DNA of 30,059 bases from Patescibacteria group bacterium (lineage in GTDB: Bacteria; Patescibacteriota; Minisyncoccia; Phycocordibacterales; UBA2100): contig JANLHO010000006.1 of assembly GCA_024654485.1 (NCBI GenBank), forward strand, positions 1 to 30,059. Direction: 5' to 3'. The notes below the pieces were generated by a model that saw nothing but the letters and a program-made list of their open reading frames with translations, had not been told where the DNA came from and made no database searches. Positions within the stretch are counted from its first letter, which is position 1. Every line of letters starts with the position of its first letter. Position numbers and translations under genes: made by a program. This document shows, in pieces, positions 14,896 to 25,733 of this stretch.

Positions 14896-16662
14896 TTACA
14901 CTTTTTCGTGAAGTTGTGCAATGCGAGTTGTCAACATCTTACACACAGCCAAAAGCCTCTCCGCCTCTTTTTCCTTGGCGGACTTTTCAGCCTGTTTTAG
15001 AGCCATAGTAGCGATATCAAGCTCTTCCATAAGCCTCTGCCTGTGGATAACGCGCAGCAGGGCCTGCATCTCCCTTTCCAGATTCACGTCTTCGGCATAA
15101 AGTGATTCCACGGAAAATCGCAGCGCTTCTTGCTCTTCCTCGGGTAGTTTTTTAAGATTTTTGAAAGTCTCCTCACCCGCCGCTTCCTCCATCTCGGATA
15201 AATATCTGGTCGTATCTATCTGCGGCTTCGGAAGAGATAGCTGCCATAGCAATATCCCGTACGCCTGCTTGAGCCGGCCCAATCCGCGCGGAGAGACGTC
15301 CGACTTTTCCGGCGTCGCGGACATGGCAGGCGTATCCGACCGCGCCTCGCCGCCTTGCGCGGGCACTCTGGGAAGCTGCGCGAGCGCGTCGGCGACCGCG
15401 CTTTCGGAAACACCGAGTCGCTCGGCTATTTCCCGCACGTATTGCTCGCGCGCGATAGGACTTCGCATGTCGCTGAGGTACGGAAGTACCACGGATTCCA
15501 CCGAGCGCCGGAACCAGTCCGGTCCCTTGGAATGTTCCTCCAAGACATCAAGCAGGAATGTGATTATGTCCTTGGCATCGCGTATGCATCGGCTCCATGC
15601 CTCCTTGCCCTCTTTTTCTATCAAATCGGCGGGGTCGCATTCGTTCGGCAATTGCGCGACTTTCACGTTGAGCCCTCCCTGCAGAGCCGCTCTCGCGGCT
15701 CTGCCGGCCGCCTTGATTCCCGCGGGGTCGGCATCAAGCGCTATTACGAGATTGTCGGTCATACGCCGTATGAGGGTCGCATGCTCGGGCGTAAAGGCGG
15801 TGCCCGAAACGGCGAGTGTATTGGTCCATCCGGCCTGATGCGAGGCCAGAAGGTCCATTTGCCCCTCCACCAGAACGGCGAAATTATGCTTGCGCATAGC
15901 ACCCTTTGCTCTGTCAAAGCCGTACAAAATGCGCGATTTGCGAAAAAGTGGAGTCTCGGGAGAATTCAGGTATTTCGGTGCCTCCGGAGAAGCATGCTCT
16001 CCGAATGTCCTACCCGAAAATCCGACCACGCGCCCCGCGCTGTCGGCTATGGGGAAAACGATGCGGTTGCGGAATTTGTCGGAAATCCGCCAGCCGGCGG
16101 ATGCGCGTTCGCTTTTCTTCCCTAGGCCCGCCTCCAATATCTCCTTTTCGGTGAACTTTCCGCCAGAGGCGGATTTTGCTTTGAGATGGTCCGTGAGCTC
16201 GCTCCATTCATTCCCCGCCCATCCGAGACGAAACGCCGATATCGTCTGCGCGCTCATGCCGCGCTCTTTGAGGTACTTTTTTGCTTCTTCCGTGAGGTGC
16301 GACGAATAATAGATGGTGGCGACTTCCAGCAGCTCAAATAGGCGGTCGCGCTCATCTTTCTTCTCCTTGCCGCCGCGTCCGTACACTACCTCCACCCCCG
16401 CCTTGTCCGCCAAGACCTTCAGAGCACCCTTGAAATCCAGACCCTCAATTGCCTGCACGAAGCTGAAGATATCGCCTCCCGTGTCGCACCCGAAGCAGTG
16501 GTAGGTGCCGCGCTCTGGCGAAACGAAGAATGAAGGAGTCTTCTCCGCGTGAAATGGGCATCGCGCGCGAAGAGAGCTTCCGCTCCTCTCAAGCTTCACG
16601 TATTGCGACACCACGTCCACGATAGAGAGCTTGTCCTTTACTTGCTGCACTGTATCCGACAT
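14896..16662 (-). CDS. dnaG: DNA primase
   Basis: 588 residues. The N-terminal CHC2 zinc finger has Cys35, His38, Cys56 and Cys59 in ARCPFHAEKTPSFFVSPE and YHCFGCDTGGD. The RNA polymerase domain includes FRNRIVFPIADSAGRVVGFSGR, and the Toprim core has Glu266 in VLVEGQMD and Asp310-x-Asp312 in VIALDADPAG. The C-terminal ~160 residues are helical and should bind the replicative helicase. It makes RNA primers at the replication fork. Two palindromic repeats are encoded in frame at residues 164-168 and about 187-193, flanking the zinc/core linker. CATAAT (16671-16676) lies 8 nt before ATG; no Shine-Dalgarno site. Upstream of rpoD as in the macromolecular synthesis operon, but rpsU is not next to it here. 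Confidence 0.96.
   Translation of the reverse strand: MSDTVQQVKDKLSIVDVVSQYVKLERSGSSLRARCPFHAEKTPSFFVSPERGTYHCFGCDTGGDIFSFVQAIEGLDFKGALKVLADKAGVEVVYGRGGKEKKDERDRLFELLEVATIYYSSHLTEEAKKYLKERGMSAQTISAFRLGWAGNEWSELTDHLKAKSASGGKFTEKEILEAGLGKKSERASAGWRISDKFRNRIVFPIADSAGRVVGFSGRTFGEHASPEAPKYLNSPETPLFRKSRILYGFDRAKGAMRKHNFAVLVEGQMDLLASHQAGWTNTLAVSGTAFTPEHATLIRRMTDNLVIALDADPAGIKAAGRAARAALQGGLNVKVAQLPNECDPADLIEKEGKEAWSRCIRDAKDIITFLLDVLEEHSKGPDWFRRSVESVVLPYLSDMRSPIAREQYVREIAERLGVSESAVADALAQLPRVPAQGGEARSDTPAMSATPEKSDVSPRGLGRLKQAYGILLWQLSLPKPQIDTTRYLSEMEEAAGEETFKNLKKLPEEEQEALRFSVESLYAEDVNLEREMQALLRVIHRQRLMEELDIATMALKQAEKSAKEKEAERLLAVCKMLTTRIAQLHEKV
16085..16102. repeat. palindromic repeat in dnaG, second
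   Basis: ATCCGCC-AGCC-GGCGGAT, encoding about ASAGWRI (187-193) just before SDKFRNRIVFPI. It shares the TCCGCC...GGCGGA arms with 16159-16173. Confidence 0.6.
16159..16173. repeat. palindromic repeat in dnaG, first
   Basis: TCCGCC-AGA-GGCGGA, exactly five in-frame codons (SASGG, residues 164-168). Confidence 0.6.
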
Positions 16663-16670
16663 GGCTTCCC

Positions 16671-16676
16671 ATTATG
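16671..16676 (-). promoter_or_regulatory. -10 element of dnaG
   Basis: Minus-strand CATAAT, 8 nt before ATG 16662. The same hexamer and spacing occur before the aminotransferase gene. Confidence 0.45.
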
Positions 16677-16749
16677 CTCCCTGTTTGTTCAAGAGTGAAG
16701 CGATTGATTTACAAACAGCAGGCCCTTTGTCAGTAAGGCGCTTTTTTCA

Positions 16750-16780
16750 AAAAAATGCGGACACCAAAAAGAGTTTTTGG
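16750..16780 (-). terminator. probable terminator after rpoC
   Basis: Minus strand CCAAAAA-CTC-TTTTTGG (16764-16780), then eight bases and a run of seven T (16750-16756). Just beyond, the T-run itself can pair with AAAAAA. It separates rpoBC from dnaG-rpoD. Weak GC content in the stem lowers confidence. Confidence 0.5.
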
Positions 16781-16847
16781 CGTTTTGGGCCATTCTCCCG
16801 CCAAAAATCCTGTTTTGACGGCGCGCCGTGCGGATTTGAAACTGGCT

Positions 16848-20573
<3,726 letters not shown>

Positions 20574-20582
20574 ATATCGGGC

Positions 20583-23500
20583 TTAGGTTCTCGTTTCTTG
20601 TAAGATGGGCGCTCTTTCCATGAATTCAATGTCTATCCCGAGGCCGCGCAGGTGACGCACCAGTACGTTGAACGTGGCGGGCGTATTGCTCTCCTGTATC
20701 CGTTTGCCGGAGACTATTGCGTCAAAGGCCGCGCTGCGACCTAGGATGTCGTCGGATTTTATAGTGAGTACCTCGCGTAGCGAGTAAGCGGCTCCATAAC
20801 CCAAGAAAGCCCAGACTTCCATCTCCCCGACGCGCTGTCCGCCGTTCTGTGCCTTGCCTCCCAAGGGCTGCTGCGTCGTGAGCGAGTAAGGTCCGATGGA
20901 GCGCATGTGTATCTTGTCTTCCACCATGTGGTGGAGTTTCAACATGTACATAATTCCCACGGAAACGGGCTGCGCGAAAGGCTCGCCTGTGCGCCCGTCA
21001 AATAGGATGCGCTTGCCCGTGGGCGACAGGCCGGCTTCTGTGAGCTCATGCCTTATTTCGTCTTCCGTCGCGCCGGAGAAGGACGGCACGACCGCCTGAT
21101 AGTCGGACTTTTCCGCCGCGAGTCCGAGATGCAGCTCCAGTATCTGCCCGAGGTTCATACGCGATGGCACACCAAGCGGCGTGAGTATGATATCTACCGG
21201 ATTTCCGTTCTCGTCGTACGGCATGTCTTCCTCCGGAAGCACGCGCGAAATTACGCCCTTGTTGCCGTGACGTCCGGCGAGCTTGTCTCCCACGGAAATG
21301 GTGCGAAGTTGCGCGACCTCAATGTGTACTCGCTTGATTACGCCGCTTTCCAGCGTGTCCCCGCTTTCGCGCGAGAATACCTTTACCCCGATCACGCGTC
21401 CGCGCTTGCCGCCTTCCATGCGAAGCGACGTGTCTTTCACGTCCTTGGCTTTCTCGCCGAATATTGCGTGAAGCAGACGCTCTTCTGGAGTGAGCTGTGT
21501 CTCCCCCTTGGGCGTTACTTTGCCGACGAGGATGTCGCCGGAGCGCACTTCGGCACCTATGCGGATGACGCCGTCCTCGTCCAGATTGCGGAGCTTGAAT
21601 TCGCTGACGTTCGGGATGTCGTGCGTCGTAACCTCCGGCCCGAGCTTCGTGTCGCGCACGACACAAATGAATTCCTCCATGTGTATGGAAGTGAAGCGTG
21701 CGTCCTTAGCCAGACGTTCGGAAATGACTATGGCGTCTTCGTAGTTGGCTCCGAACCACGGTAAAAAGGCGACGCGGATGTTCTGCCCTATCGCGAGCTG
21801 TCCGTCTACGGACGTGGACGTATCCGCGAGGACCGTGCCTTTCTTAACGCTATCTCCCACCGAGACGACAGGCCGCTGATGGAATGTGGTAAATCCGTTG
21901 GTGCGGGAAAAGTTGACCAAGCTGTACTCCTTGGTCTTGCCGTCGGAATTCTTTATCTTGACGACGCGGGCGTCCACATAGGCGACATCGCCGGCTTCTG
22001 TCGCAAGAATGAGGCGGCCGGAATCGCGTGCAGCTGCCGACTCAACGCCGGTTGCTACGAGCGGTGCCTCGGGGCACACGAGCGGCACTGCCTGCTTTTG
22101 CATGTTGGAACCCATCAGGGCGCGGTTCGCGTCGTCGTTCTCCACGAACGGAATAAGAGAGGTCGCTACGGAGAAAGGCTGGTTTGTCGCCACCTCTATA
22201 AAATCCACGTCTTCGCGGCGCACAAGAGTCGGACTGCCTCCTTTGCGCACTTCTGCAAGTTTTTGCGTTATTCTCCCTTCCGAGTCGCGGGGTGTCGCGG
22301 CGTGCGCGATAGCGTATCCCTCTTCTTCCAGCGCGTTGATGTATTTGATCTCCTTAGTGATGCGCCCTTTCTCCACCTTCGCATACGGCGTTTCTATGAT
22401 ACCGAATTCATTGGGTCGTGCGTAGAGCGACATGTGCAATACCAGACCGATGTTCTTGCCTTCCGGAGTGTGTATCGGGCAGACGCGGCCGTAGTGCGAG
22501 GAGTGCACGTCGCGGACCTCAAGCCCCGCGCGCTCCGAGGTAAGTCCGCCTCGCCCAAGCGTGGAAAGAGTGCGGAGGTGCTCTATTTCATCAAGAGTGT
22601 TGTACTGCTGCATTAGCTGCGAGAGCTGGTCGGTCGTGAAGAATTCGCGTATCGCCGCCTGAAAAGGGCGCGGATTGATGAGCGAGACCGGCAGGGTCGT
22701 TTCCGCATCCACCATGGCCATGCGGTCTTGGATGTTGCGCTTCATGCGGGAGAGGCCCACGCGCATGCGGCCCTCAAGAAGCTCGCCCGCGAAACGAACG
22801 CGACGGAACCCCAGGTGGTCTATGTCGTCGGGGGCGGAGCGGGGATCTGCGTTCATCTCGGCTATCTGCGTAACGATACGCACTATGTCGTCCGCGGATA
22901 GAGTGGATTCACCAAGGTGTTTTTCATCTATCTTCAGGCCGAATCGGCGGTTGAAGTGGAAGCGTCCTACGCGCGAAAGGTCGTAGCGGTCGGCGGATAG
23001 TATGGCCTTGACATGGTCGCGGGCACTCTCGGGGCTCGCTATGTCTCCGTCGCGAAGCCTGCGATATATCTCCACGTATGATTCCTCGGCGCTCGTGGCA
23101 TGGTCGTGCGACAGGGTCGCAGCGACCGCATCACGCGCGTGCGGCGATTTGGAAAAGCGGGCGAGTATCTCCTTTTCAGCGACCAGTCCGAGAACACGCA
23201 GCAGCACGGTCACCGGAAAGCGGCGTTTGCGGTCTACTTTGACGTAAATACCCTGATCGGGGTCGGATTCTATCTCTATCCATACGCCGCGCGAGGGGAT
23301 TATCTTCGCGCCGAAGTATCTCTTGCCCTTGTGGAGAGCGGAATCAAAGAAAACGCCGTAAGAGCGTGCGAGCTGCGGTACGACGATGCGCTCCACGCCG
23401 TTGATGATGAAGGTGCCGTGATCGGTCATCCACGGAAAATCGGCGAGGAATATCTCCTGCTCCTTCTCTTCGCCCGTAGTTTTGTTCTTGAGGCGCACGA

Positions 23501-23780
23501 CCATGGAGAGCGGCGCTTCGTACGTGCGCATCGCGCGCTTGGCGTAGTGCTCATCCCAGCGAAGAGAGTCAAAGGTGAACTTCACGAGCTTGAGCTCAAA
23601 TTTCTTGCCGGAATGGTCGTTGATGGGAGAGAATTCCTTGAAGACGCGCTCGGCATTTACCTCCACGAACTCGCGGAATGAAGCTATCTGGTTCTCCACG
23701 AGCGAAGGGAGTTTTATGAGCGGCTCCTGATAACGTCCGAAGTATTTTTGTGGTCGCGCTTTGTGTGTTGTTTTTGCCAT
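20583..23780 (-). CDS. rpoB: RNA polymerase beta subunit
   Basis: 1065 residues from ATG 23780 (MAKTTHKARPQKYFG). It is complete: FPWMTDHGTFIINGVERIVV, GLTSERAGLEVRDVHSSHYG, CPIHTPEGKNIGLV, GQNIRVAFLPWFGANYEDA, GDKLAGRHGNKGVIS, EDMPYDENGNPVDIILTPLG and GGKAQNGGQRVGEMEVWAF are all canonical. The 1081-residue start at 23828 is rejected because the extra residues have no family similarity. In the rifamycin pocket, the positions equivalent to E. coli D516, N518 and R529 are Gln, Tyr and Thr. A good promoter at 23924-23952 gives a leader of about 137 nt. It is the first gene of rpoBC; the usual rplJ-rplL genes are not upstream. Confidence 0.98.
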   Translation of the reverse strand: MAKTTHKARPQKYFGRYQEPLIKLPSLVENQIASFREFVEVNAERVFKEFSPINDHSGKKFELKLVKFTFDSLRWDEHYAKRAMRTYEAPLSMVVRLKNKTTGEEKEQEIFLADFPWMTDHGTFIINGVERIVVPQLARSYGVFFDSALHKGKRYFGAKIIPSRGVWIEIESDPDQGIYVKVDRKRRFPVTVLLRVLGLVAEKEILARFSKSPHARDAVAATLSHDHATSAEESYVEIYRRLRDGDIASPESARDHVKAILSADRYDLSRVGRFHFNRRFGLKIDEKHLGESTLSADDIVRIVTQIAEMNADPRSAPDDIDHLGFRRVRFAGELLEGRMRVGLSRMKRNIQDRMAMVDAETTLPVSLINPRPFQAAIREFFTTDQLSQLMQQYNTLDEIEHLRTLSTLGRGGLTSERAGLEVRDVHSSHYGRVCPIHTPEGKNIGLVLHMSLYARPNEFGIIETPYAKVEKGRITKEIKYINALEEEGYAIAHAATPRDSEGRITQKLAEVRKGGSPTLVRREDVDFIEVATNQPFSVATSLIPFVENDDANRALMGSNMQKQAVPLVCPEAPLVATGVESAAARDSGRLILATEAGDVAYVDARVVKIKNSDGKTKEYSLVNFSRTNGFTTFHQRPVVSVGDSVKKGTVLADTSTSVDGQLAIGQNIRVAFLPWFGANYEDAIVISERLAKDARFTSIHMEEFICVVRDTKLGPEVTTHDIPNVSEFKLRNLDEDGVIRIGAEVRSGDILVGKVTPKGETQLTPEERLLHAIFGEKAKDVKDTSLRMEGGKRGRVIGVKVFSRESGDTLESGVIKRVHIEVAQLRTISVGDKLAGRHGNKGVISRVLPEEDMPYDENGNPVDIILTPLGVPSRMNLGQILELHLGLAAEKSDYQAVVPSFSGATEDEIRHELTEAGLSPTGKRILFDGRTGEPFAQPVSVGIMYMLKLHHMVEDKIHMRSIGPYSLTTQQPLGGKAQNGGQRVGEMEVWAFLGYGAAYSLREVLTIKSDDILGRSAAFDAIVSGKRIQESNTPATFNVLVRHLRGLGIDIEFMERAPILQETRT

Positions 23781-23923
23781 TTTTTCCAACAAGCTACTCC
23801 GCGGGGCTGGAACCCTCGGATCTCGCATTCGTTATTAAATTGTCGGTATATAAATTCGCCCGAAAGCGAAGTCATCTCCAAAAGCACGTCCGCAACTCAA
23901 TCAGCTATGGCAAATGTCGCGGG

Positions 23924-23952
23924 AGTATAAGGCTTATTGCCTGCATCGTCAA
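23924..23952 (-). promoter_or_regulatory. sigma-70 promoter of rpoBC
   Basis: Minus strand TTGACG (23947-23952), 17-bp spacer, TATACT (23924-23929): the best promoter in the window. It predicts a 5' leader of about 137 nt before the rpoB ATG, in which no riboswitch or uORF could be identified. Confidence 0.75.
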
Positions 23953-23986
23953 GCTTGACATTAGACGATAAGTGTTGCCTATTGGC

Positions 23987-24030
23987 ATATTCCCAACTTG
24001 CTTGTGACGACCGTCACAAGTTGGGAATAT
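23987..24030. terminator. long hairpin immediately after the trmD stop
   Basis: Arms of 18 bp (GTCACAAGTTGGGAATAT at 24013-24030 and its complement at 23987-24008, with a 2-nt CT bulge) around a GACC loop. It begins at the stop codon of trmD and ends about 35 bp before the rpoB -35. No U-run follows on either strand, so it may be a 3'-end stabiliser or RNase III site rather than a simple terminator. Confidence 0.5.
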
Positions 24031-24692
24031 TATCTTTGACGGATTTTTCTCTTCCACTCTTCTATCTTTGCATGATGGCCGGTAAGGAGCACTTTCGGCA
24101 CGCGGTACTTCTTCCCTTTCCACTCCAAAACCTCGGGGCGCGTGTAGACCTCCGGAGAAGAGACGCGCGACTCTTCCAGAGACTCGGCCTTGCCAAGCAC
24201 ATCCGGTACGAAACGCGAGACGGCATCAATGACGGTCGCGGCGGGAAGCTCGCCGCCCGTGAGAACGTACGGACCCATTGAGACCTTCTTGGCTTTCAGG
24301 ATTTTCTGCACCCGCGCGTCCACCCCCTCATAGTGGCCGCAAATGAAAAGTATGTGCTTCTTCCCGCCACGGCGGGCAGGCTTGGCGAGCCGCTTGGCCT
24401 CTTTCTCATCAAATTGCGCTCCGTCTGTCGCGAAGAATATTTTCTCCACTCCTTTTTTCCTCCCTATTGCTTTTTGCGCTGCTCGCAGAATTGCATCCGG
24501 CTCCAACACCATTCCGGGACCTCCGCCGTACGGCCTACGATCCACGCGACCGTAACGATCAAGCGCAAAATCCTTTGGATCGTAAAACGTGACCTTTATC
24601 TTTTTTGTCGCAATGGCGCGGCCGATTATGGAGCTCATGATGTACGGCTCTATAGACTCAGGAAAGAGGGTGATGATATGAAAGTGAATCAT
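24030..24692 (-). CDS. trmD: tRNA (guanine-37-N1)-methyltransferase
   Basis: 220 residues. It methylates G37 of tRNAs reading CNN codons, using SAM bound in a trefoil knot. Seen: HFHIITLFPESI at the start, DRRPYGGGPGMVLEPD (51-66), ILFICGHYEGVDARV (114-128, where most families have CGRYEGID) and MGPYVLTGGELPAATVIDAV, the knot loop, with the C-terminal VLLTGHHAKIEEWKRK. Residues 105-110 (PARRGG) are encoded by a palindromic repeat just before the knot strand. It is the last gene of the rnc-smc-rpsP-khpA-trmD run, matching the widespread rpsP-khpA-trmD order. No Shine-Dalgarno site precedes ATG. Confidence 0.96.
   Translation of the reverse strand: MIHFHIITLFPESIEPYIMSSIIGRAIATKKIKVTFYDPKDFALDRYGRVDRRPYGGGPGMVLEPDAILRAAQKAIGRKKGVEKIFFATDGAQFDEKEAKRLAKPARRGGKKHILFICGHYEGVDARVQKILKAKKVSMGPYVLTGGELPAATVIDAVSRFVPDVLGKAESLEESRVSSPEVYTRPEVLEWKGKKYRVPKVLLTGHHAKIEEWKRKIRQR
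24363..24381. repeat. palindromic repeat inside trmD
   Basis: CCCGCC-AC-GGCGGG plus CAGGC, encoding PARRGG on the minus strand. It is related to the CCCGCC...GGCGGG repeat at 10198 and 13463. Confidence 0.55.
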
Positions 24693-24693
24693 G

Positions 24694-24785
24694 GGCAGTT
24701 TACAGCAGACAGTTTACAGTCTACAGAATTACGATGCTATGTATTTGAAAATCTTGCTGTTAGCTGTGAACTGTAAACTGTTCAC
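24694..24785. repeat. trmD-khpA gap filled with CAGTTTACAG-type repeats
   Basis: CAGTTTACAG occurs twice (near 24696 and 24710) and CTGTAAACTG once in inverted form, inside GTGAAC-TGTAAACT-GTTCAC (24766-24785), which includes the khpA stop codon. The family also occurs at 28650-28684. Confidence 0.5.
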
Positions 24786-25132
24786 TCGGATTTCAGGTCT
24801 TTGATGACGTCGTCCACGGTCGTGTCGCGGACGTATGGTTCCGAGGGAGTTTCTTCCGATAGCGATCCGCCCTGTCCGCGCTCGCTGCCTTCCGGCTCTT
24901 CTATTTTGAGGTTGACTCGCGCGTCGTTTTTCATGCCGACCACGCGCAATATCGTGCGGATGGCCTTCGCCGTCGCTCCGCTTCTGCCTATCACCTTGCC
25001 CATGTCGTCTTTGTTGACGGAAAGTGTCAGGAGTACGCCCATCTCATCAACCGTACGATTTATTTTCACATCTTCCGGATTATCCACCAGCGACTTCACC
25101 ACGTGCTCCAGAAATTGCTGATCTTGTTCCAT
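24782..25132 (-). CDS. khpA: KH-domain RNA-binding protein KhpA
   Basis: 116 residues. A single type II KH domain fills residues 1-78: FLEHVVKSLVDNPEDVKI, then VIGRSGATAKAIRTIL with the GxxG loop at 49-52, then ARVNLKIEE. The C-terminal 38 residues are an acidic, Ser/Pro-rich extension ending in a short helix VDDVIKDLK, longer than the ~76-residue Firmicutes KhpA. It binds RNA and in other bacteria partners KhpB in cell-size and small-RNA control. It sits between rpsP and trmD, its usual place. No Shine-Dalgarno site precedes ATG 25132. Confidence 0.92.
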   Translation of the reverse strand: MEQDQQFLEHVVKSLVDNPEDVKINRTVDEMGVLLTLSVNKDDMGKVIGRSGATAKAIRTILRVVGMKNDARVNLKIEEPEGSERGQGGSLSEETPSEPYVRDTTVDDVIKDLKSE

Positions 25133-25195
25133 AACGGTATAGTCTGTAATTTAGTAGTCTGTAGTAATGCGACCGACTTCCAGCAGTATATCAGA

Positions 25196-25705
25196 TTACT
25201 CGGGTTTTGTTTCCGCCTCCTTAGGCTCTTCGGCGGGAGTCTCTGCCGGTGCGGCCTCCTTCTTTTCCTCGCCCGAACCATCGGCGGCAGCTACCTTCTG
25301 CTCCTCTGGCATCTTATCCTCCGCGGGAACTTTTTCTGCGGGAGTTTCTTCGTCTACAGATGCCGCAGATTCCGCGGGCTTTTCTTCCGCGACCTCTTCC
25401 TTCTCCGACGCTTCGGCCGGAGCAGGTTTCGGAGGCGACTTTTTCGGGAGAACGTTTATCTTCTTGGCGTTGATAATTCCGAGCGTGACGAGCATGTTGT
25501 GCACAGTGTCGGAAGGCTTCGCGCCTACCGACATCCAATACTTCACGCGCTCCTCATTGAGCGTGCGCTCTTTGGTCTTCGGATTGTAGGCACCGACTTT
25601 CTCCACGAAGCGACCGTCCTTGGGGCCGGCCGTGTGCTCCACGACGACAATGCGGTAACTGGGCATATTGAGCCGCCCTGTCCGCTGCATTCGTATTTTC
25701 AACAT
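25196..25705 (-). CDS. rpsP: ribosomal protein S16 with a long acidic tail
   Basis: 169 residues from ATG 25705 (MLKIRMQRTGR). Residues 1-86 are canonical S16: SYRIVVVEHTAGPKDGRFVEKVGAYNP and VKYWMSVGAKPSDTVHNML. Residues 88-169 are a low-complexity tail of Pro, Ala, Glu and Lys. The start is chosen at the conserved MLKIR; the longer start at 25744 would overlap smc. It binds 16S rRNA early in 30S assembly. It follows smc by 28 bp. The tail is probably disordered and exposed. Confidence 0.95.
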   Translation of the reverse strand: MLKIRMQRTGRLNMPSYRIVVVEHTAGPKDGRFVEKVGAYNPKTKERTLNEERVKYWMSVGAKPSDTVHNMLVTLGIINAKKINVLPKKSPPKPAPAEASEKEEVAEEKPAESAASVDEETPAEKVPAEDKMPEEQKVAAADGSGEEKKEAAPAETPAEEPKEAETKPE

Positions 25706-25733
25706 ATGTCGCGGCACTTTACCCTTTTCAGCC

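Noticed and set aside
15355..16125. Long plus-strand open frames across dnaG, rpoC and smc
   Set aside because: They are shadows of conserved minus-strand genes in GC-rich DNA; their translations are Arg/Ala-rich with no family motif.
16818..16829. 12-bp palindrome ACGGCGCGCCGT after rpoC as an operator
   Set aside because: It lies downstream of rpoC, is pure GC-rich self-complementarity of modest length, and has no second copy nearby.
23781..23828. Longer RpoB start adding 16 residues
   Set aside because: The extra residues have no RpoB similarity, and ATG 23780 opens with the canonical N-terminus.
23781..23917. Riboswitch or ribosomal-protein leader in front of rpoB
   Set aside because: No known leader motif could be recognised by eye; only the length is notable.
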